This document shows positions 10,589-19,913 of a stretch of 57,289 nucleotides of DNA, piece by piece. The translations under genes and the position numbers were made by a program. This stretch comes from Halothiobacillus sp. 15-55-196 (GTDB lineage: Bacteria; Pseudomonadota; Gammaproteobacteria; Halothiobacillales; Halothiobacillaceae). Each line of letters begins with the position of its first letter. Positions within the stretch are counted from its first letter, which is position 1. Location: assembly GCA_002282715.1 (NCBI GenBank), contig NCKC01000011.1, forward strand, positions 1 through 57,289, in the 5' to 3' direction. The notes beneath the pieces were generated by a model that was given only the letters and a program-made list of their open reading frames with translations, searched no databases and had not been told where the DNA came from.

Positions 10589-10619
10589 TTGCGCCGGGGC
10601 GAGACGCGCCCCGGCGCAA
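10589..10619 (+). other. Perfect 13-bp GC-rich stem-loop between kdpB and kdpD
   Basis: TTGCGCCGGGGCG (10589-10601), loop AGACG, then the exact complement CGCCCCGGCGCAA (10607-10619). There is no T-tract, so it is not a standard intrinsic terminator. It sits in the 83-bp gap between the pump genes and the sensor-regulator genes. It may limit read-through or protect the upstream message from 3' exonucleases, so that pump subunits are made in excess over KdpDE. Confidence 0.75.
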
Positions 10620-10650
10620 CGTCATATGCAGCCAGCACAACGGAGGAACG

Positions 10651-13386
10651 ATGCCCGATAAAGCCGATGCCCTGTTGGGAGAACTCAAGCGCCAATCCGC
10701 CGGGCGCCTGACCGTGTTTCTCGGCGCCGCTCCGGGTGTGGGCAAGACCTACGCCATGCTCGCGCGCGCCCGCGAGCTGCATCGCCAAGGGGTCGATGTG
10801 GTGATTGGCGTGATCGAAACCCACGGCCGCAAGGAAACCCTGGCGCTGGTCGAAGGGCTGCCGCAGGTGGCGCGCAAAAAAATCCCGTACCGCGGGCACA
10901 CCCTGGAGGAGATGGATCTCGATGCGCTGCTGGTGCGCAAACCGACGATCGCGTTGGTCGACGAGCTCGCCCACCGCAACGCCCCCGGCAGCCGTCACGA
11001 GCGGCGCTGGCAGGATGTCGAGGAGCTGCTCGATGCGGGCATCGATGTCTACACCACGGTCAACATCCAGCACTTGGAAAGCCTCAACGACGTGGTGCAG
11101 CAAATCACCGGCATTCGTGTGAGCGAAACCGTCCCCGACAAAATTTTCGACCGATTGCGCGACATCCGCCTGATCGACCTGCCCGCGCGCGAGCTGATCG
11201 AGCGCCTCAAGGAGGGCAAAGTCTACCTGCCCGAGCAAGCGGCGCGGGCGATGCAGGCGTTTTTCTCGCCATCGAACCTCACCGCCTTGCGCGAGCTGGC
11301 GATACAGGCCGTGGCCGAGCATGTCGATATCGACTTGCGCGAGGCGCGCGCCGCGCGAGGCATGGAGAGCCTGAAGATCCGCCGGCACATCCTGGTAGCC
11401 ATCGACGGCCGGGGGGAGTCCGAATATCTGGTGCGCGTCGGCGCGCGCATGTCCGAGCGGCGTGGCTGGCCCTGGTCGGTGGTGACGGTCGACTCCGGCG
11501 ATTCGTCCGAAGCCCTGCAACAGGAGGGCGACCAAACCGGTCACCCGGTGAGCCTGGGTAAAAAACGCGCGCAGGCCGAGCAGCAGCGTCTGCTCGAAAT
11601 CGACCGCGCGTTCGCCCTGGCGCGCAGCCTCGGGGGGGAAACCGAGGTGTTGCACAACACCGATGTCGCGCAGGCATTGCTGGATGCTGCCGAAGCGCGC
11701 GGCGCAAGATCCATTGTGATCGGTCGCACGCGCGAGCGTCCCATCGCGCGCATGTTCAACCGGACATTGACACAGCAACTGCTCCTGCGCGGCGCGCGCT
11801 ACGAACTGACGATCGTCAGCACACCGCAGGCGCGGCGGCAAACGAGAGATTGGATCAATGCGGCCAGCAGCAGCATGACGAAACGGGAAGTCTGGCTGAT
11901 TCTTCTGGCCAGCGCTGCCGCTATCGGTTTTGCCGCCTTGGCTGAGCGCATTTTAGGATTACAGGATCCCTCGCTGATCTTTCTCCTCGCTGTTGTGCTG
12001 GTCGCGTCGCGCACGCGCATGACGTCTGCTGTCATCACGGCCGTTCTGTGCTTCCTGGCCTATGACTTCTTCTTCATCGAGCCAGAGTTCACCCTTCTGA
12101 TCAATGCCAGCCGCGGCGTCGCAACCGCGATGCTGTTTCTCGCCGCAGCACTGATTGCAGGGCGCTTGGCGTCGCAACTACGCAGACAAGTCGTGGCGCT
12201 GCGGGCCGCCAACACGCACGCCACAGCAATGCAGAAATTGGGACGCCAACTGGCCAAGGCAGCCGATCTTGGACAGGTGATTGCGTCAGGCACTTCGATA
12301 CTCAAATCGACCCTTCATGCCGAAGCATGGATACGCATCAACGGGGAATCGGGGCCTGCCGCCGCCACCACTTCACTTACCGATAAAGATTTGATGGCGG
12401 CGGACTGGACGCAACAACACGGACAAATGAGCGGGCGTTACACAGACACCTTGAGCAGCTCCAGTTGGCTGTTCCTGCCCGTGCGTTCGGACAAAGACGT
12501 GATCGGCGTGGTCGGACTGAGGTTTCCGTCGGATATGGATCGTCTATCGTTTGAGCAGCGCCGCCTCGCAGAAAGCATGGTGGAAGACATCGCTCAGGCG
12601 GCGCTGCGCACGCGCTTGGTATCACAATTGGAGGAGGCGCGGGTCACCGGAGAAACGGAGCGTCTGCGCTCTGCGTTGTTGTCATCCGTGTCGCACGACC
12701 TGCGCTCGCCCCTGTCATCGATGATTGGGGCTGCCGACAGTTTGGCGCAGTACGGCAAGGACATGGGAACGGAGGATCAGCAGAGTTTGCTGGAAACCAT
12801 TCGCATCGAGGGTGAACGCCTGGATCGCTACATCCAGAACCTGCTCGACATGACGCGACTCGGGCAGCAGGGCCTGAAGTTGACGCGCGACTGGGTCGGT
12901 ATAGACGAATTAGTGGGGTCGGCGTCAAGGCGTCTGCAACGGTATGAGCCGAATATCCGCCTGGAGCTCGACATTCCCCCGGGGCTGCCGCCGATTCATG
13001 TCCATCCCGCCCTCATCGAGCAGGCTTTGTTCAATGTGATGGAAAATGCGGCAAAGTTTTCTCCTCCGGGCGAGCCCATCCACGTGAATGTCCAGCGCAA
13101 TGAAGATGGCCAATTGCAAGTCGACGTCACGGACCGTGGTCCCGGTATCCCAGAAGATGAACGACGACGTATCTTCGATATGTTCTACAGCGTGGAGCGT
13201 GGCGACCGGGGCAAGCAAGGGACTGGACTGGGATTGACGATCGTCCAAGGCATCGTGGGCGCCCATATGGGCAGTGTCCAGGCACTGCCCGGACGGGAAG
13301 GCAAGGGAACCACGATCCGTCTGACCTTGCCGTGGGGCGAATATGCCAAGCAAGAGGCAAAAGAAGATGATGGAACGACCCAATGA
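10651..13386 (+). CDS. kdpD: Osmosensitive K+ channel sensor histidine kinase KdpD
   Basis: KdpD is the inner-membrane sensor that activates kdp transcription through KdpE. The 911 residues show the full architecture: an N-terminal KdpD domain with Walker-A-like GAAPGVGKT (25-33); a universal-stress-protein domain (about 250-375); four membrane segments between about 410 and 510; a GAF-like region (about 520-650); HisKA with SHDLRSPLSSMIG (His near 680); and HATPase with NVMENAAKFSPPGEP, DRGPGIPEDE and GTGLGLTIVQGIVGAH. An RBS (GGAGG) precedes the ATG. The 3' end overlaps kdpE by 20 bp. The first 1.2 kb are visibly richer in G+C than the kinase half. Confidence 0.96.
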   Translation: MPDKADALLGELKRQSAGRLTVFLGAAPGVGKTYAMLARARELHRQGVDVVIGVIETHGRKETLALVEGLPQVARKKIPYRGHTLEEMDLDALLVRKPTIALVDELAHRNAPGSRHERRWQDVEELLDAGIDVYTTVNIQHLESLNDVVQQITGIRVSETVPDKIFDRLRDIRLIDLPARELIERLKEGKVYLPEQAARAMQAFFSPSNLTALRELAIQAVAEHVDIDLREARAARGMESLKIRRHILVAIDGRGESEYLVRVGARMSERRGWPWSVVTVDSGDSSEALQQEGDQTGHPVSLGKKRAQAEQQRLLEIDRAFALARSLGGETEVLHNTDVAQALLDAAEARGARSIVIGRTRERPIARMFNRTLTQQLLLRGARYELTIVSTPQARRQTRDWINAASSSMTKREVWLILLASAAAIGFAALAERILGLQDPSLIFLLAVVLVASRTRMTSAVITAVLCFLAYDFFFIEPEFTLLINASRGVATAMLFLAAALIAGRLASQLRRQVVALRAANTHATAMQKLGRQLAKAADLGQVIASGTSILKSTLHAEAWIRINGESGPAAATTSLTDKDLMAADWTQQHGQMSGRYTDTLSSSSWLFLPVRSDKDVIGVVGLRFPSDMDRLSFEQRRLAESMVEDIAQAALRTRLVSQLEEARVTGETERLRSALLSSVSHDLRSPLSSMIGAADSLAQYGKDMGTEDQQSLLETIRIEGERLDRYIQNLLDMTRLGQQGLKLTRDWVGIDELVGSASRRLQRYEPNIRLELDIPPGLPPIHVHPALIEQALFNVMENAAKFSPPGEPIHVNVQRNEDGQLQVDVTDRGPGIPEDERRRIFDMFYSVERGDRGKQGTGLGLTIVQGIVGAHMGSVQALPGREGKGTTIRLTLPWGEYAKQEAKEDDGTTQ

Positions 13387-14101
13387 AACGATTGCGAGCG
13401 CGCCGGCTGCCAGGATTCTTGTCATCGATGATGAACCGCAGATTCGTAAGTTCATCGACATCAGTTTGCGTTCACAGGGCTATGCGACTTTGTTGGCAGG
13501 AACGGGACGCGAGGGGCTAACGCTGCTCGCCAGTAAGGGGGCGGATCTCGTCGTTCTTGATCTGGGACTGCCGGACATGGACGGAAGGGACGTTCTCAAA
13601 GAGCTTCGGCAGTGGTCACGCGTGCCTGTCATCGTGTTAACGGTGCGTTCCGGTGATGAGGAAAAGGTGGCCTTGCTGGATGCGGGCGCTAACGATTACG
13701 TGACCAAGCCATTCAGTGTCGAGGAACTCATGGCGCGTATTCGCGCATTCCTGCGAACCGTGAGATCCAGTCTGGAGGAAGGTCCAGTCTATGACGATGG
13801 GACGGTCAGCATCGATCTGGTCAACCGGAAAGTGACGGTTCATGGCCAGATCGTCACCTTAAGTCGCAAGGAGTTTTCTCTACTGTCTCTATTGGCTCTC
13901 CAACCGGGACGGTTGATCACGCAAAAGCAAATTTTAAGGGAGCTGTGGGGGCCGACGCACGACGAAGATGCGCACTACTTACGCATTCTTGTCGGAAAGT
14001 TGCGTCAAAAACTTGGAGACGATGCTTCCGCACCCCGTTATATCGTGACTGAACCTGGGGTGGGACTCAGATTCATCGCAAAGGAACGACAAACGGATTG
14101 A
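13367..14101 (+). CDS. kdpE: KdpE response regulator
   Basis: An OmpR/PhoB-type regulator of kdp transcription, 244 residues. Receiver domain: IDDEP (D21, D22), phospho-acceptor VLDLGLPDMDG (D65), TVRSGDEEK, and the switch Lys in GANDYVTKPFS. The winged-helix DNA-binding domain spans about 140-240, with LSRKEFSLLSLLA, LITQKQILRELWG and HYLRILVGKLRQKL. ATG 13367 follows AAGAGG at ten bases and overlaps kdpD by 20 bp; ATG 13370 or an upstream ATG at 13343 are alternatives. The gene ends two bases before a long inverted-repeat element that probably terminates the operon. Confidence 0.95.
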   Translation: MMERPNETIASAPAARILVIDDEPQIRKFIDISLRSQGYATLLAGTGREGLTLLASKGADLVVLDLGLPDMDGRDVLKELRQWSRVPVIVLTVRSGDEEKVALLDAGANDYVTKPFSVEELMARIRAFLRTVRSSLEEGPVYDDGTVSIDLVNRKVTVHGQIVTLSRKEFSLLSLLALQPGRLITQKQILRELWGPTHDEDAHYLRILVGKLRQKLGDDASAPRYIVTEPGVGLRFIAKERQTD

Positions 14102-14102
14102 A

Positions 14103-14245
14103 GGGTACCTCGAAAAACCTACTGCGCGACCCGATTGCTGTGTTGGGCGGTGCTCGCTCCCTCGCCTATCTATTTGATATGTCTCGGTCGCTGCGCTCCG
14201 GCCGCCTTGCACTCGGGCTGCTCATGACGGTTTTTCGAGGTGCCC
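14103..14245. repeat. 143-bp element with 17-bp terminal inverted repeats (copy C)
   Basis: Left end GGGTACCTCGAAAAACC (14103-14119) and right end GGTTTTTCGAGGTGCCC (14229-14245) pair at 16 of 17 positions. The repeat is the same as the outer repeat of the element at 1772-1945. On the minus strand the interior contains GAGTGCAAGGCGGCC and GCGCAGCGACCGAG, related to the interior of the element at 16437-16599. It lies immediately 3' of kdpE, so it could act as a transcription end signal as well as being a dispersed repeat. Confidence 0.8.
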
Positions 14246-14459
14246 TGAACTGAATTCGGTGATTGGTGACAAGTAGTGTTAGATGGCCACGTTGCCGACC
14301 AAATTCCCATGTCACTCTGCCACCGCACACCGTCGCGTTAAGCTGCTCAAGCCGCAGGTTGATCACAGGTTTCCTCGGCATCAGACTGAGCACATGCCGT
14401 CGTCCAGCCCGCTGGCGTGCAAGACGCCGCGCCGAAAAATGCCCGCCACGTGCTGGCCG

Positions 14460-14985
14460 TCAAGCCACAGGCCGATGCTCCGGGCCTGTGTCGGCGGCAA
14501 TGTCCTTGACCGGCAGGCCGGCCTCGGCACGCACAGCGGTATCGCCGACGCGAATACTGCCCGCGAGTCGGGCGGGTTGGGGGATCACGGTGATGCCGTT
14601 GGGCGCATCGATCGAGGTCACGCTGACCATCGCGGCACATTGCGGTGCCAGCCTGCGTGCGACGATTTGCTGCAAATTCAGGGTGAGTGCCGCTGCCGTT
14701 ATGACCGGATCGCGACACAACTCGGGTTGGCTGGCATGACCGTCCCGTCCGGTCAGTTCAATCTCGAATATGCCGTTGGCCGCCATGACGAGGGCAGTCC
14801 GGGCACACGGCCTGTCCGAAGGGAATGGCGGGCCAGTCGTGCCAGCCGAAAATCCAGTCCACCCCATCGAGCGCGCCGTGCTCGATCATGGCATGGGCAC
14901 CGTGACCCCTTTCTCCGGCGGGTTGAAGCAACAGGCTCACCGGCCCTGTCAGCGTCGATTCGTTTTTACTAAAGCACAGCAACAA
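14460..14985 (-). pseudogene. M20-family amidohydrolase/deacetylase remnant
   Basis: Two overlapping minus-strand frames carry consecutive pieces of one protein. The first (toward 14985) reads LLLQPAGERGHGAHAMIEHG, then DWIFGWHDWPAIPFGQAV. After a frameshift near 14810 the second reads VMAANGIFEIELTGRDGHAS, QPELCRDPVITAAALTLNLQ and MVSVTSIDAPNGITVIP. These are the metal-site (Q-P-A-E-E, with the Glu pair disrupted) and dimerisation-domain blocks of M20D peptidases/amidohydrolases such as N-acetyl-diaminobutyrate deacetylases. The N-terminal metal ligands and the C-terminus are missing. The 14246-14459 stretch between it and the repeat holds no recognisable gene. Confidence 0.8.
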
Positions 14986-15051
14986 AGTGATGGCAACCCG
15001 AAAAGGGTCTAGGTGGGCGGGTTGTCACTTGATGACAACGATTTCTCAGGT

Positions 15052-16428
15052 CTATTTCATTTGGTTGGCGGATGGGCGTTCGGTTTCGGTTCGATCAAGC
15101 ACCCAGCCCTCAGGCGAGTAGGCCAGAATGAGGTGAACGGGCGTTCCCCGGCTCGGGGCATACTCGGATATTGGGATAGCAAGCCATGAATCGAGCCAGT
15201 CGACCAAGGGAGTGATGAGCGGTGCCTGCATGATGGCACCACCGAACTGAAGTTGTGCCTGGGCTTGCCAATGGGGCTGTGCCTGCTCGCGGCGATTTTT
15301 CAGCAGATCGACCCCGGCGAACTGAGGTCCGAATGCCTTGCCGGTTATCTCCATGTTGCCCGTGGGTGTTTGCCAGCGCAGGGCATCGAGGCGAATTTCG
15401 GCTGAGCGCAAAGAACTCAGTACGGGTGCCAGAACCTGTCCGCTGGGTATTGCCTGCGAGTTGAACAGAAGGTGCCGACCCAGAACGGCAAAGCGTTCTG
15501 CAAAATCGGGATCGGCCGCATAAATGGCAAAGGCCAGTTGCCCGCCCCCGAGGTGTCGGCCATCGAGCGAAAGTGCGTCCAGCGCACCGGAACCGATTAC
15601 ATCCCGCTGCCCGCCGGAAAAATCGGGCATCAACCGGATTCGCCACTGGAAATGATCGATCAAGCCGCTGGTGGACGAACCGAGTAACGTGGACGAGGAG
15701 ATGGATGATTCGGTCGATGATGCCTGCGCGTGCGGGATCTTGCTCCAGCCGATTCGCCGGATATCGATGCCGAGTTCACCGTCCAGTCCACGCCAGAAGG
15801 CGTAATCGGCTTCGACGCGATGGTGCAGGCGGAGGTCAATCAAGGTTCGGCCGAACAGATAATGATGCGTCGGGGTGATCACCTGCCAGCCGGGCAGGTT
15901 CAGAGTGCCCTGCCAGGTGTGGCCCGATCCGTCGTAGATGAGTTGGTTGCCTTCGGTTTCGTTGCCAGCCCAGTTGAACCGGACGAGGCCAAGGCCTTCC
16001 ACCTGGCCTGTGAGCTCGATGGCGCGATCCGGCAAATTCCTGATCTGCACCGGGCTGCCCGGGTCGATCTGGATGGTGAAGGTCGCCCAGCCCCATTGCC
16101 TGCCCGCCGGGCTCCCCCAGCCGAAAGGCCGGGGGAAAACTCGTACGTCGAGTACCACGGGCTCGGTCGCCCAGCCGGGTTGCCAGCGAAGCTGATAATG
16201 GCGCTGGAACAAACTGCGTTCTTTACGTTTGAGCGTCCAGTTCGGGTGATCGGATACCCAGCCACTCAGTGATTTATCCAGCCGCACACCGGTCTGGTAA
16301 GGCAGCACATACAACCACAGGGCAATCAGCAGCCCCAGCGAGATCAGACTACGCCAAAGCCATAACCTGCTTCGCCGCGGTGCGGCAGGCGTCTGTTCGG
16401 GCTTGGATGTCGTGCGCAGGGCGTTCAT
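15052..16428 (-). CDS. YdgA-like DUF945 family protein
   Basis: A 458-residue protein with a basic N-terminus and one membrane segment at about residues 25-43 (LISLGLLIALWLYVLPYQTG), followed by a long extracytoplasmic region. That region is rich in beta-pattern sequence, with repeated blocks of the form FTIQIDPGSPVQIRNLPD and ALSLDGRHLGGGQLAFAIYA. This layout and the length fit DUF945 (YdgA) proteins, which are anchored in the inner membrane facing the periplasm and have no established biochemical role. Similarity is by general architecture, so the family call is tentative. The gene lies between the M20 pseudogene and a 163-bp inverted-repeat element, and is the last gene of the accessory block before bamB. 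Confidence 0.6.
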   Translation of the reverse strand: MNALRTTSKPEQTPAAPRRSRLWLWRSLISLGLLIALWLYVLPYQTGVRLDKSLSGWVSDHPNWTLKRKERSLFQRHYQLRWQPGWATEPVVLDVRVFPRPFGWGSPAGRQWGWATFTIQIDPGSPVQIRNLPDRAIELTGQVEGLGLVRFNWAGNETEGNQLIYDGSGHTWQGTLNLPGWQVITPTHHYLFGRTLIDLRLHHRVEADYAFWRGLDGELGIDIRRIGWSKIPHAQASSTESSISSSTLLGSSTSGLIDHFQWRIRLMPDFSGGQRDVIGSGALDALSLDGRHLGGGQLAFAIYAADPDFAERFAVLGRHLLFNSQAIPSGQVLAPVLSSLRSAEIRLDALRWQTPTGNMEITGKAFGPQFAGVDLLKNRREQAQPHWQAQAQLQFGGAIMQAPLITPLVDWLDSWLAIPISEYAPSRGTPVHLILAYSPEGWVLDRTETERPSANQMK

Positions 16429-16436
16429 GCGGCTAG

Positions 16437-16599
16437 GGAACCTCTGATTGAATCCTTCGTGGCCGAGACGGGCTTTTGAGGGATGAGTCGCAAGGCGCGG
16501 CGCGAAACGAATGGTTATTCCATTCGTGAGCGGCCTCTGCCTCGTTTTGCGGCTTTTGGATCAGCAACTCGGCTCACGAGGGATTCAATCAGAGGTTCC
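16437..16599. repeat. 163-bp element with perfect 19-bp terminal inverted repeats (copy D)
   Basis: GGAACCTCTGATTGAATCC (16437-16455) is repeated exactly inverted at 16581-16599. The pairing continues inward: CGTG-CCGAG against CTCGG-CACG, then CGCGAAACGA against TCGTTTTGCG, with a central hairpin CGAATGG/CCATTCG. The interior ATTCGTGAGCG is shared with the element at 2364-2509, and GAGTCGCAAGGCGCGGCGCG resembles the interior of the element at 14103-14245. It overlaps no gene and lies upstream of the DUF945 gene. Confidence 0.85.
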
Positions 16600-16617
16600 A
16601 TAGCATACCGTACAAAC

Positions 16618-16646
16618 AAAAAGGATCGCTGAACGATCCTTTTTTG
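16618..16646 (-). terminator. Intrinsic terminator downstream of bamB
   Basis: GGATCG (16623-16628), a five-base loop and CGATCC (16634-16639), flanked by A and T runs on the two sides, so it can work in both directions. On the minus strand the stem is followed by TTTTTGTTTG, 27 bp after the bamB stop. Confidence 0.85.
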
Positions 16647-16671
16647 TGACTATTCGCGCTTGCGAGGAAGG

Positions 16672-17829
16672 TTACGGCAGATCAAATACGATCAGATCAC
16701 CACCGCGTGTGACGGCGGCCACCACATTGTTCTCGGTTCGCATCGGGTCGATCAATCCGCCGCTGACGCGCAGACGGCCAACGATGGCACCGGTTTGCGG
16801 GTCGAGCACATGCAGATAGCCTTCCTTGTCGCCAACCACGAGCTTGCCGTTGCTGAGCGCAGGCCCGGTGACACCACGATAAGCCAGAGCGGACTGACGC
16901 CAGAGCGGCTCGCCGGTACGGCGATCCAGCGCCCAGACGATGCCACTCGCATCGGTAGCGTACAACGCGTGCTGATCGATGCTCATATCGGTGAAGCTGG
17001 AGAACTTGCGACTCCAGATGGTTTGTCCGCCCTTGGCATTGATGGCGGCAATCCGACCCTGATAAGTCGCGACATAAAAAACGGCATCCGCGAACAATGG
17101 CGTGGCATCGATATCCACCATGCGGTCGATCTCGGTACGACCCATGGGCAGGGCCACCTGGTTTTTCCACAATGGGCGACCATCGGCCCGTGACAGGATC
17201 GCAAATTCGCCATCGTCGTAACCGACGGCAATCGCGTCCGGGAACAGCAGGGCGCGGCTTTGTCCCTGAAGCGTCATCATGGGTTCGTTATGGCTGACAG
17301 ACCAGACGGTGCTGCCGTCTTTGGCATCCAGCAGCGTCACGCTACCGTCTTTCGAGCGAACGACCACATGGGTGTCGCCCACCGAGGGAGCCGCTTCGAC
17401 GGCGGTCGATACCGTTGCCTGCCATAGCGTCTTGCCGCTATCCGTGCTCAGCGCAACCACCTTGCCGGTATCCGAGCCGAACACCACCATCGAGTCGTTT
17501 GCGCCGCCGCCCACGCTGATCGGCATGTCCAGTTCGGCTCCCCACAGCCGTTTGCCGGATTTGAGGTTGTAGGCATAAACATCGCCCTTGGCATCGGCAA
17601 CGATCACGCGATCGCCGGATTCAACCGGGGCAATTCGCAGCAGATCATCTTTTTGATCACTGCCCGCGCTCGCTTCCCACAGGATTTTGGGCGGGTATTT
17701 GTTGTCGATTTGCGTCAAGGGCGTCGGCTTGACCAGTTCCCGCGTGGACGAACACCCGGCGAGCACACCGATGGCAAGGGGGATTAGCAGCAGGCGCGCG
17801 GCGTGCTTGAACACATTTGATGAAGTCAT
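16672..17829 (-). CDS. bamB: Outer membrane protein assembly factor BamB
   Basis: A lipoprotein of the BAM complex that helps insert beta-barrels into the outer membrane. It has an N-terminal signal with the lipobox LAGC at about residues 23-26, then an eight-bladed propeller of PQQ-like repeats: GDVYAYNLKSGKRLWG, GKVVALSTDSGKTLWQ, GSVTLLDAKDGSTVW, GRIAAINAKGGQTIW and GYLHVLDPQTGAIVGRL. The 385 residues match the usual size. An in-frame GTG at 17835, closer to the AAGGAG box and overlapping the yfgM stop, is an alternative start. Part of the yfgM-bamB unit; der, usually next, is displaced to 2530-4218. Confidence 0.95.
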   Translation of the reverse strand: MTSSNVFKHAARLLLIPLAIGVLAGCSSTRELVKPTPLTQIDNKYPPKILWEASAGSDQKDDLLRIAPVESGDRVIVADAKGDVYAYNLKSGKRLWGAELDMPISVGGGANDSMVVFGSDTGKVVALSTDSGKTLWQATVSTAVEAAPSVGDTHVVVRSKDGSVTLLDAKDGSTVWSVSHNEPMMTLQGQSRALLFPDAIAVGYDDGEFAILSRADGRPLWKNQVALPMGRTEIDRMVDIDATPLFADAVFYVATYQGRIAAINAKGGQTIWSRKFSSFTDMSIDQHALYATDASGIVWALDRRTGEPLWRQSALAYRGVTGPALSNGKLVVGDKEGYLHVLDPQTGAIVGRLRVSGGLIDPMRTENNVVAAVTRGGDLIVFDLP

Positions 17830-17831
17830 GA

Positions 17832-18497
17832 TCACAATTTCTCCTTGCCGGATGCTGTCGGTGCGGAAGTGGCGACAGAAGCCGCCGGCAGGTTGTCCAG
17901 CTTGATTTGTACCATGGTATTTGCCGAATCCGGGGATTTGAGTACCTGTTCGTAGGCGGCGCGGGCCGCGGCCCAGTTTTTCTGACTGGCCTGAATGTCA
18001 CCCGTCAATTCGATGAACATGGATTCATAGGCCTTGGGCGGGGTTTTGGCTTTCAGGGTGGCCAGTGCCTGTCCCGGCTTGTTTTGCGCCCACTGAACCC
18101 GTGCCAGGCGAAGCTGGGCCAGTGCGGCGAGTGCAGGTTGTTTGGCGTGCTGCATGGCGTCCTGCAGGTAGATGGCTGCCTTGGCCGGGTCGTTTTGTGC
18201 CATGGCTTCATGCGCGCCGATCATCAGGGCCAGTGTGGCGTATACCGAACCCTGATCGGACCCGGCGAGCTTGCGTGCGGCTTCCATGGCCTGTTTCGGC
18301 TGATTGGCGGCGCTCAACTGCTCGATCTGATGAAAGGCGATGGCGGCCGCTGTCTGATTTTTCGCCTGCCAGCTTTGCCAGCCCGTCCAGGCGATCAGGG
18401 CAGCCAGGCCAAGGATGATGCCGGCGATGATGGTCTTGCCATATTGCGTCCAGAATTCGCGGAGTTTGTCGAGTTGTTCGTCGTCAGTTGCAGTCAC
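17832..18497 (-). CDS. yfgM: YfgM, tetratricopeptide-repeat ancillary subunit of the Sec translocon
   Basis: A 221-residue protein with an acidic cytoplasmic start (MTATDDEQLDKLREFWTQYG), one membrane segment (about residues 21-42, TIIAGIILGLAALIAWTGW) and a periplasmic helical TPR region (AAIYLQDAMQHAKQPALAAL, then LARVQWAQNKPGQALATL). The pattern D-E-E-x-x-D-x-L-R-x-F-W is diagnostic. In E. coli YfgM associates with SecYEG and PpiD and influences stress signalling. It is located between hisS and bamB, as in related genomes. Confidence 0.92.
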   Translation of the reverse strand: MTATDDEQLDKLREFWTQYGKTIIAGIILGLAALIAWTGWQSWQAKNQTAAAIAFHQIEQLSAANQPKQAMEAARKLAGSDQGSVYATLALMIGAHEAMAQNDPAKAAIYLQDAMQHAKQPALAALAQLRLARVQWAQNKPGQALATLKAKTPPKAYESMFIELTGDIQASQKNWAAARAAYEQVLKSPDSANTMVQIKLDNLPAASVATSAPTASGKEKL

Positions 18498-18584
18498 GGC
18501 TCATCACCTTATTCGTGGTTCATGGGTGCGATTCTGATTCAAAATCGCCAAGATCGAGGTTGTTGGATGTTCAGATCATACAGA

Positions 18585-19877
18585 TTATGTTGCGCATCTG
18601 TCCGCAGTCAGTTCGGCGCGAAGCAAGGCCGTTGCCGCAGCCGGTTCCAGCGGGGCTTCAGGGATGGGTTCGAGCGGTGTATTTTGATGCAACGACTTCA
18701 CGCGCCACGAGTCGGCTGCCGCCGTATCCTCGATGATAACCGCGAATCGGGCGCCGCTGCGATCGGCCCGCTTGAGCTGGTTTTTTAGCGCGCCGCCTTC
18801 CAGCGCACATTGAATACGCAGATCGGGCAGTGCGCGCCGCAAGCCTTCGGCAGCCGCAAGAGCCGCACCTTTGGCAGAAGGCTCCGGCCAAAGTACGTAA
18901 ATGTCGGCGGTGGTTTCATCGTCGGCCTGTCCGATGAGCTCGATCAGGCGTTCCAGACCCATCGCGAACCCGGCCGCAGGGGTTGCTTTGCCGCCCAGTT
19001 GCGCAACCAGACCGTCATAGCGTCCACCTGCACAGATCGTGCCTTGGGCGCCGAGCGATTCGGTTACCCATTCGAAGACGGTCCGGTTGTAGTAATCCAG
19101 CCCGCGCACCAGTCGGGGGTTGACGACGAACGACACGCCTGCCGCGGTCAACAAGTGCTGGACTTCGGCAAAGTTCTCGCGATCGGCCTCGTCGAGATAG
19201 TCCGCAAGCGCCGGGGCATGGGCAACCACCGCCTGCACGGCGGGGTTTTTGCTGTCCAGAATCCGCAGGGGATTGGTTTCCAGGCGAGCGCGGGCTTCCT
19301 CGTCGAGGTCGTCGGCATGACTTTTGAGGTACTCGATCAGTACCGTACGGTGGGCGGCGCGTGCGTCGCTGCTGCCCAGGGTATTGATTTGCAGTTGAAC
19401 GTCGGTGATGCCCAGTTGTTGCCAGATGCGCGCTACCATCAGCATGAGCTCGACATCCAGCTCCGCGCCGTTCACGCCGAAGGCTTCGACGCCGAACTGG
19501 TGGAATTGGCGGTAGCGGCCCTTTTGCGGGCGCTCGTGGCGAAACATCGGGCCGATGTACCAGAGTTTGCGTTGTTGGTTGTGAATCAGGCCATGTTCCA
19601 GACAGGCGCGCACGCAACTGGCGGTGCCTTCCGGTCGCAGGGTGAGCGAGTCGCCGTTGCGGTCGTCGAAGGTATACATTTCCTTCTCGACGATGTCGGT
19701 GACTTCGCCGATTCCGCGGGAAAACAACGCCGTCTGTTCCACGATCGGCATCCGGATTTCCTGATAACCGTATTGGCGGGCGGTCTGGCTCAGCGTTGAT
19801 TCCAGCCGGGACCAGCGGGGCGTCTGTCCGGGCAACACATCGTGCATGCCGCGCAGGGTTTTAATGGTTTTGCTCAT
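18585..19877 (-). CDS. hisS: Histidyl-tRNA synthetase
   Basis: A class II aminoacyl-tRNA synthetase that charges tRNA-His, 430 residues (E. coli 424). It starts [16 protein letters not shown]. Motif 1 region [20 protein letters not shown]; motif 2 [19 protein letters not shown] then [20 protein letters not shown]; His-specific blocks [15 protein letters not shown] and [18 protein letters not shown]; motif 3 [14 protein letters not shown]; and an anticodon-binding C-terminal domain. All catalytic features are intact. It is separated from ispG by 36 bp and from yfgM by 87 bp. Confidence 0.98.
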   Translation of the reverse strand: MSKTIKTLRGMHDVLPGQTPRWSRLESTLSQTARQYGYQEIRMPIVEQTALFSRGIGEVTDIVEKEMYTFDDRNGDSLTLRPEGTASCVRACLEHGLIHNQQRKLWYIGPMFRHERPQKGRYRQFHQFGVEAFGVNGAELDVELMLMVARIWQQLGITDVQLQINTLGSSDARAAHRTVLIEYLKSHADDLDEEARARLETNPLRILDSKNPAVQAVVAHAPALADYLDEADRENFAEVQHLLTAAGVSFVVNPRLVRGLDYYNRTVFEWVTESLGAQGTICAGGRYDGLVAQLGGKATPAAGFAMGLERLIELIGQADDETTADIYVLWPEPSAKGAALAAAEGLRRALPDLRIQCALEGGALKNQLKRADRSGARFAVIIEDTAAADSWRVKSLHQNTPLEPIPEAPLEPAAATALLRAELTADRCAT

Positions 19878-19913
19878 CGAGTAATCGGGCTTTAATAATC
19901 GTGCTTTGAAAAG

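Noticed and set aside
14246..14459. A minus-strand frame with TWEFGRQRGHLTLL that looked like an insertion-sequence end
   Set aside because: No transposase block or terminal repeat could be supported; left unassigned.
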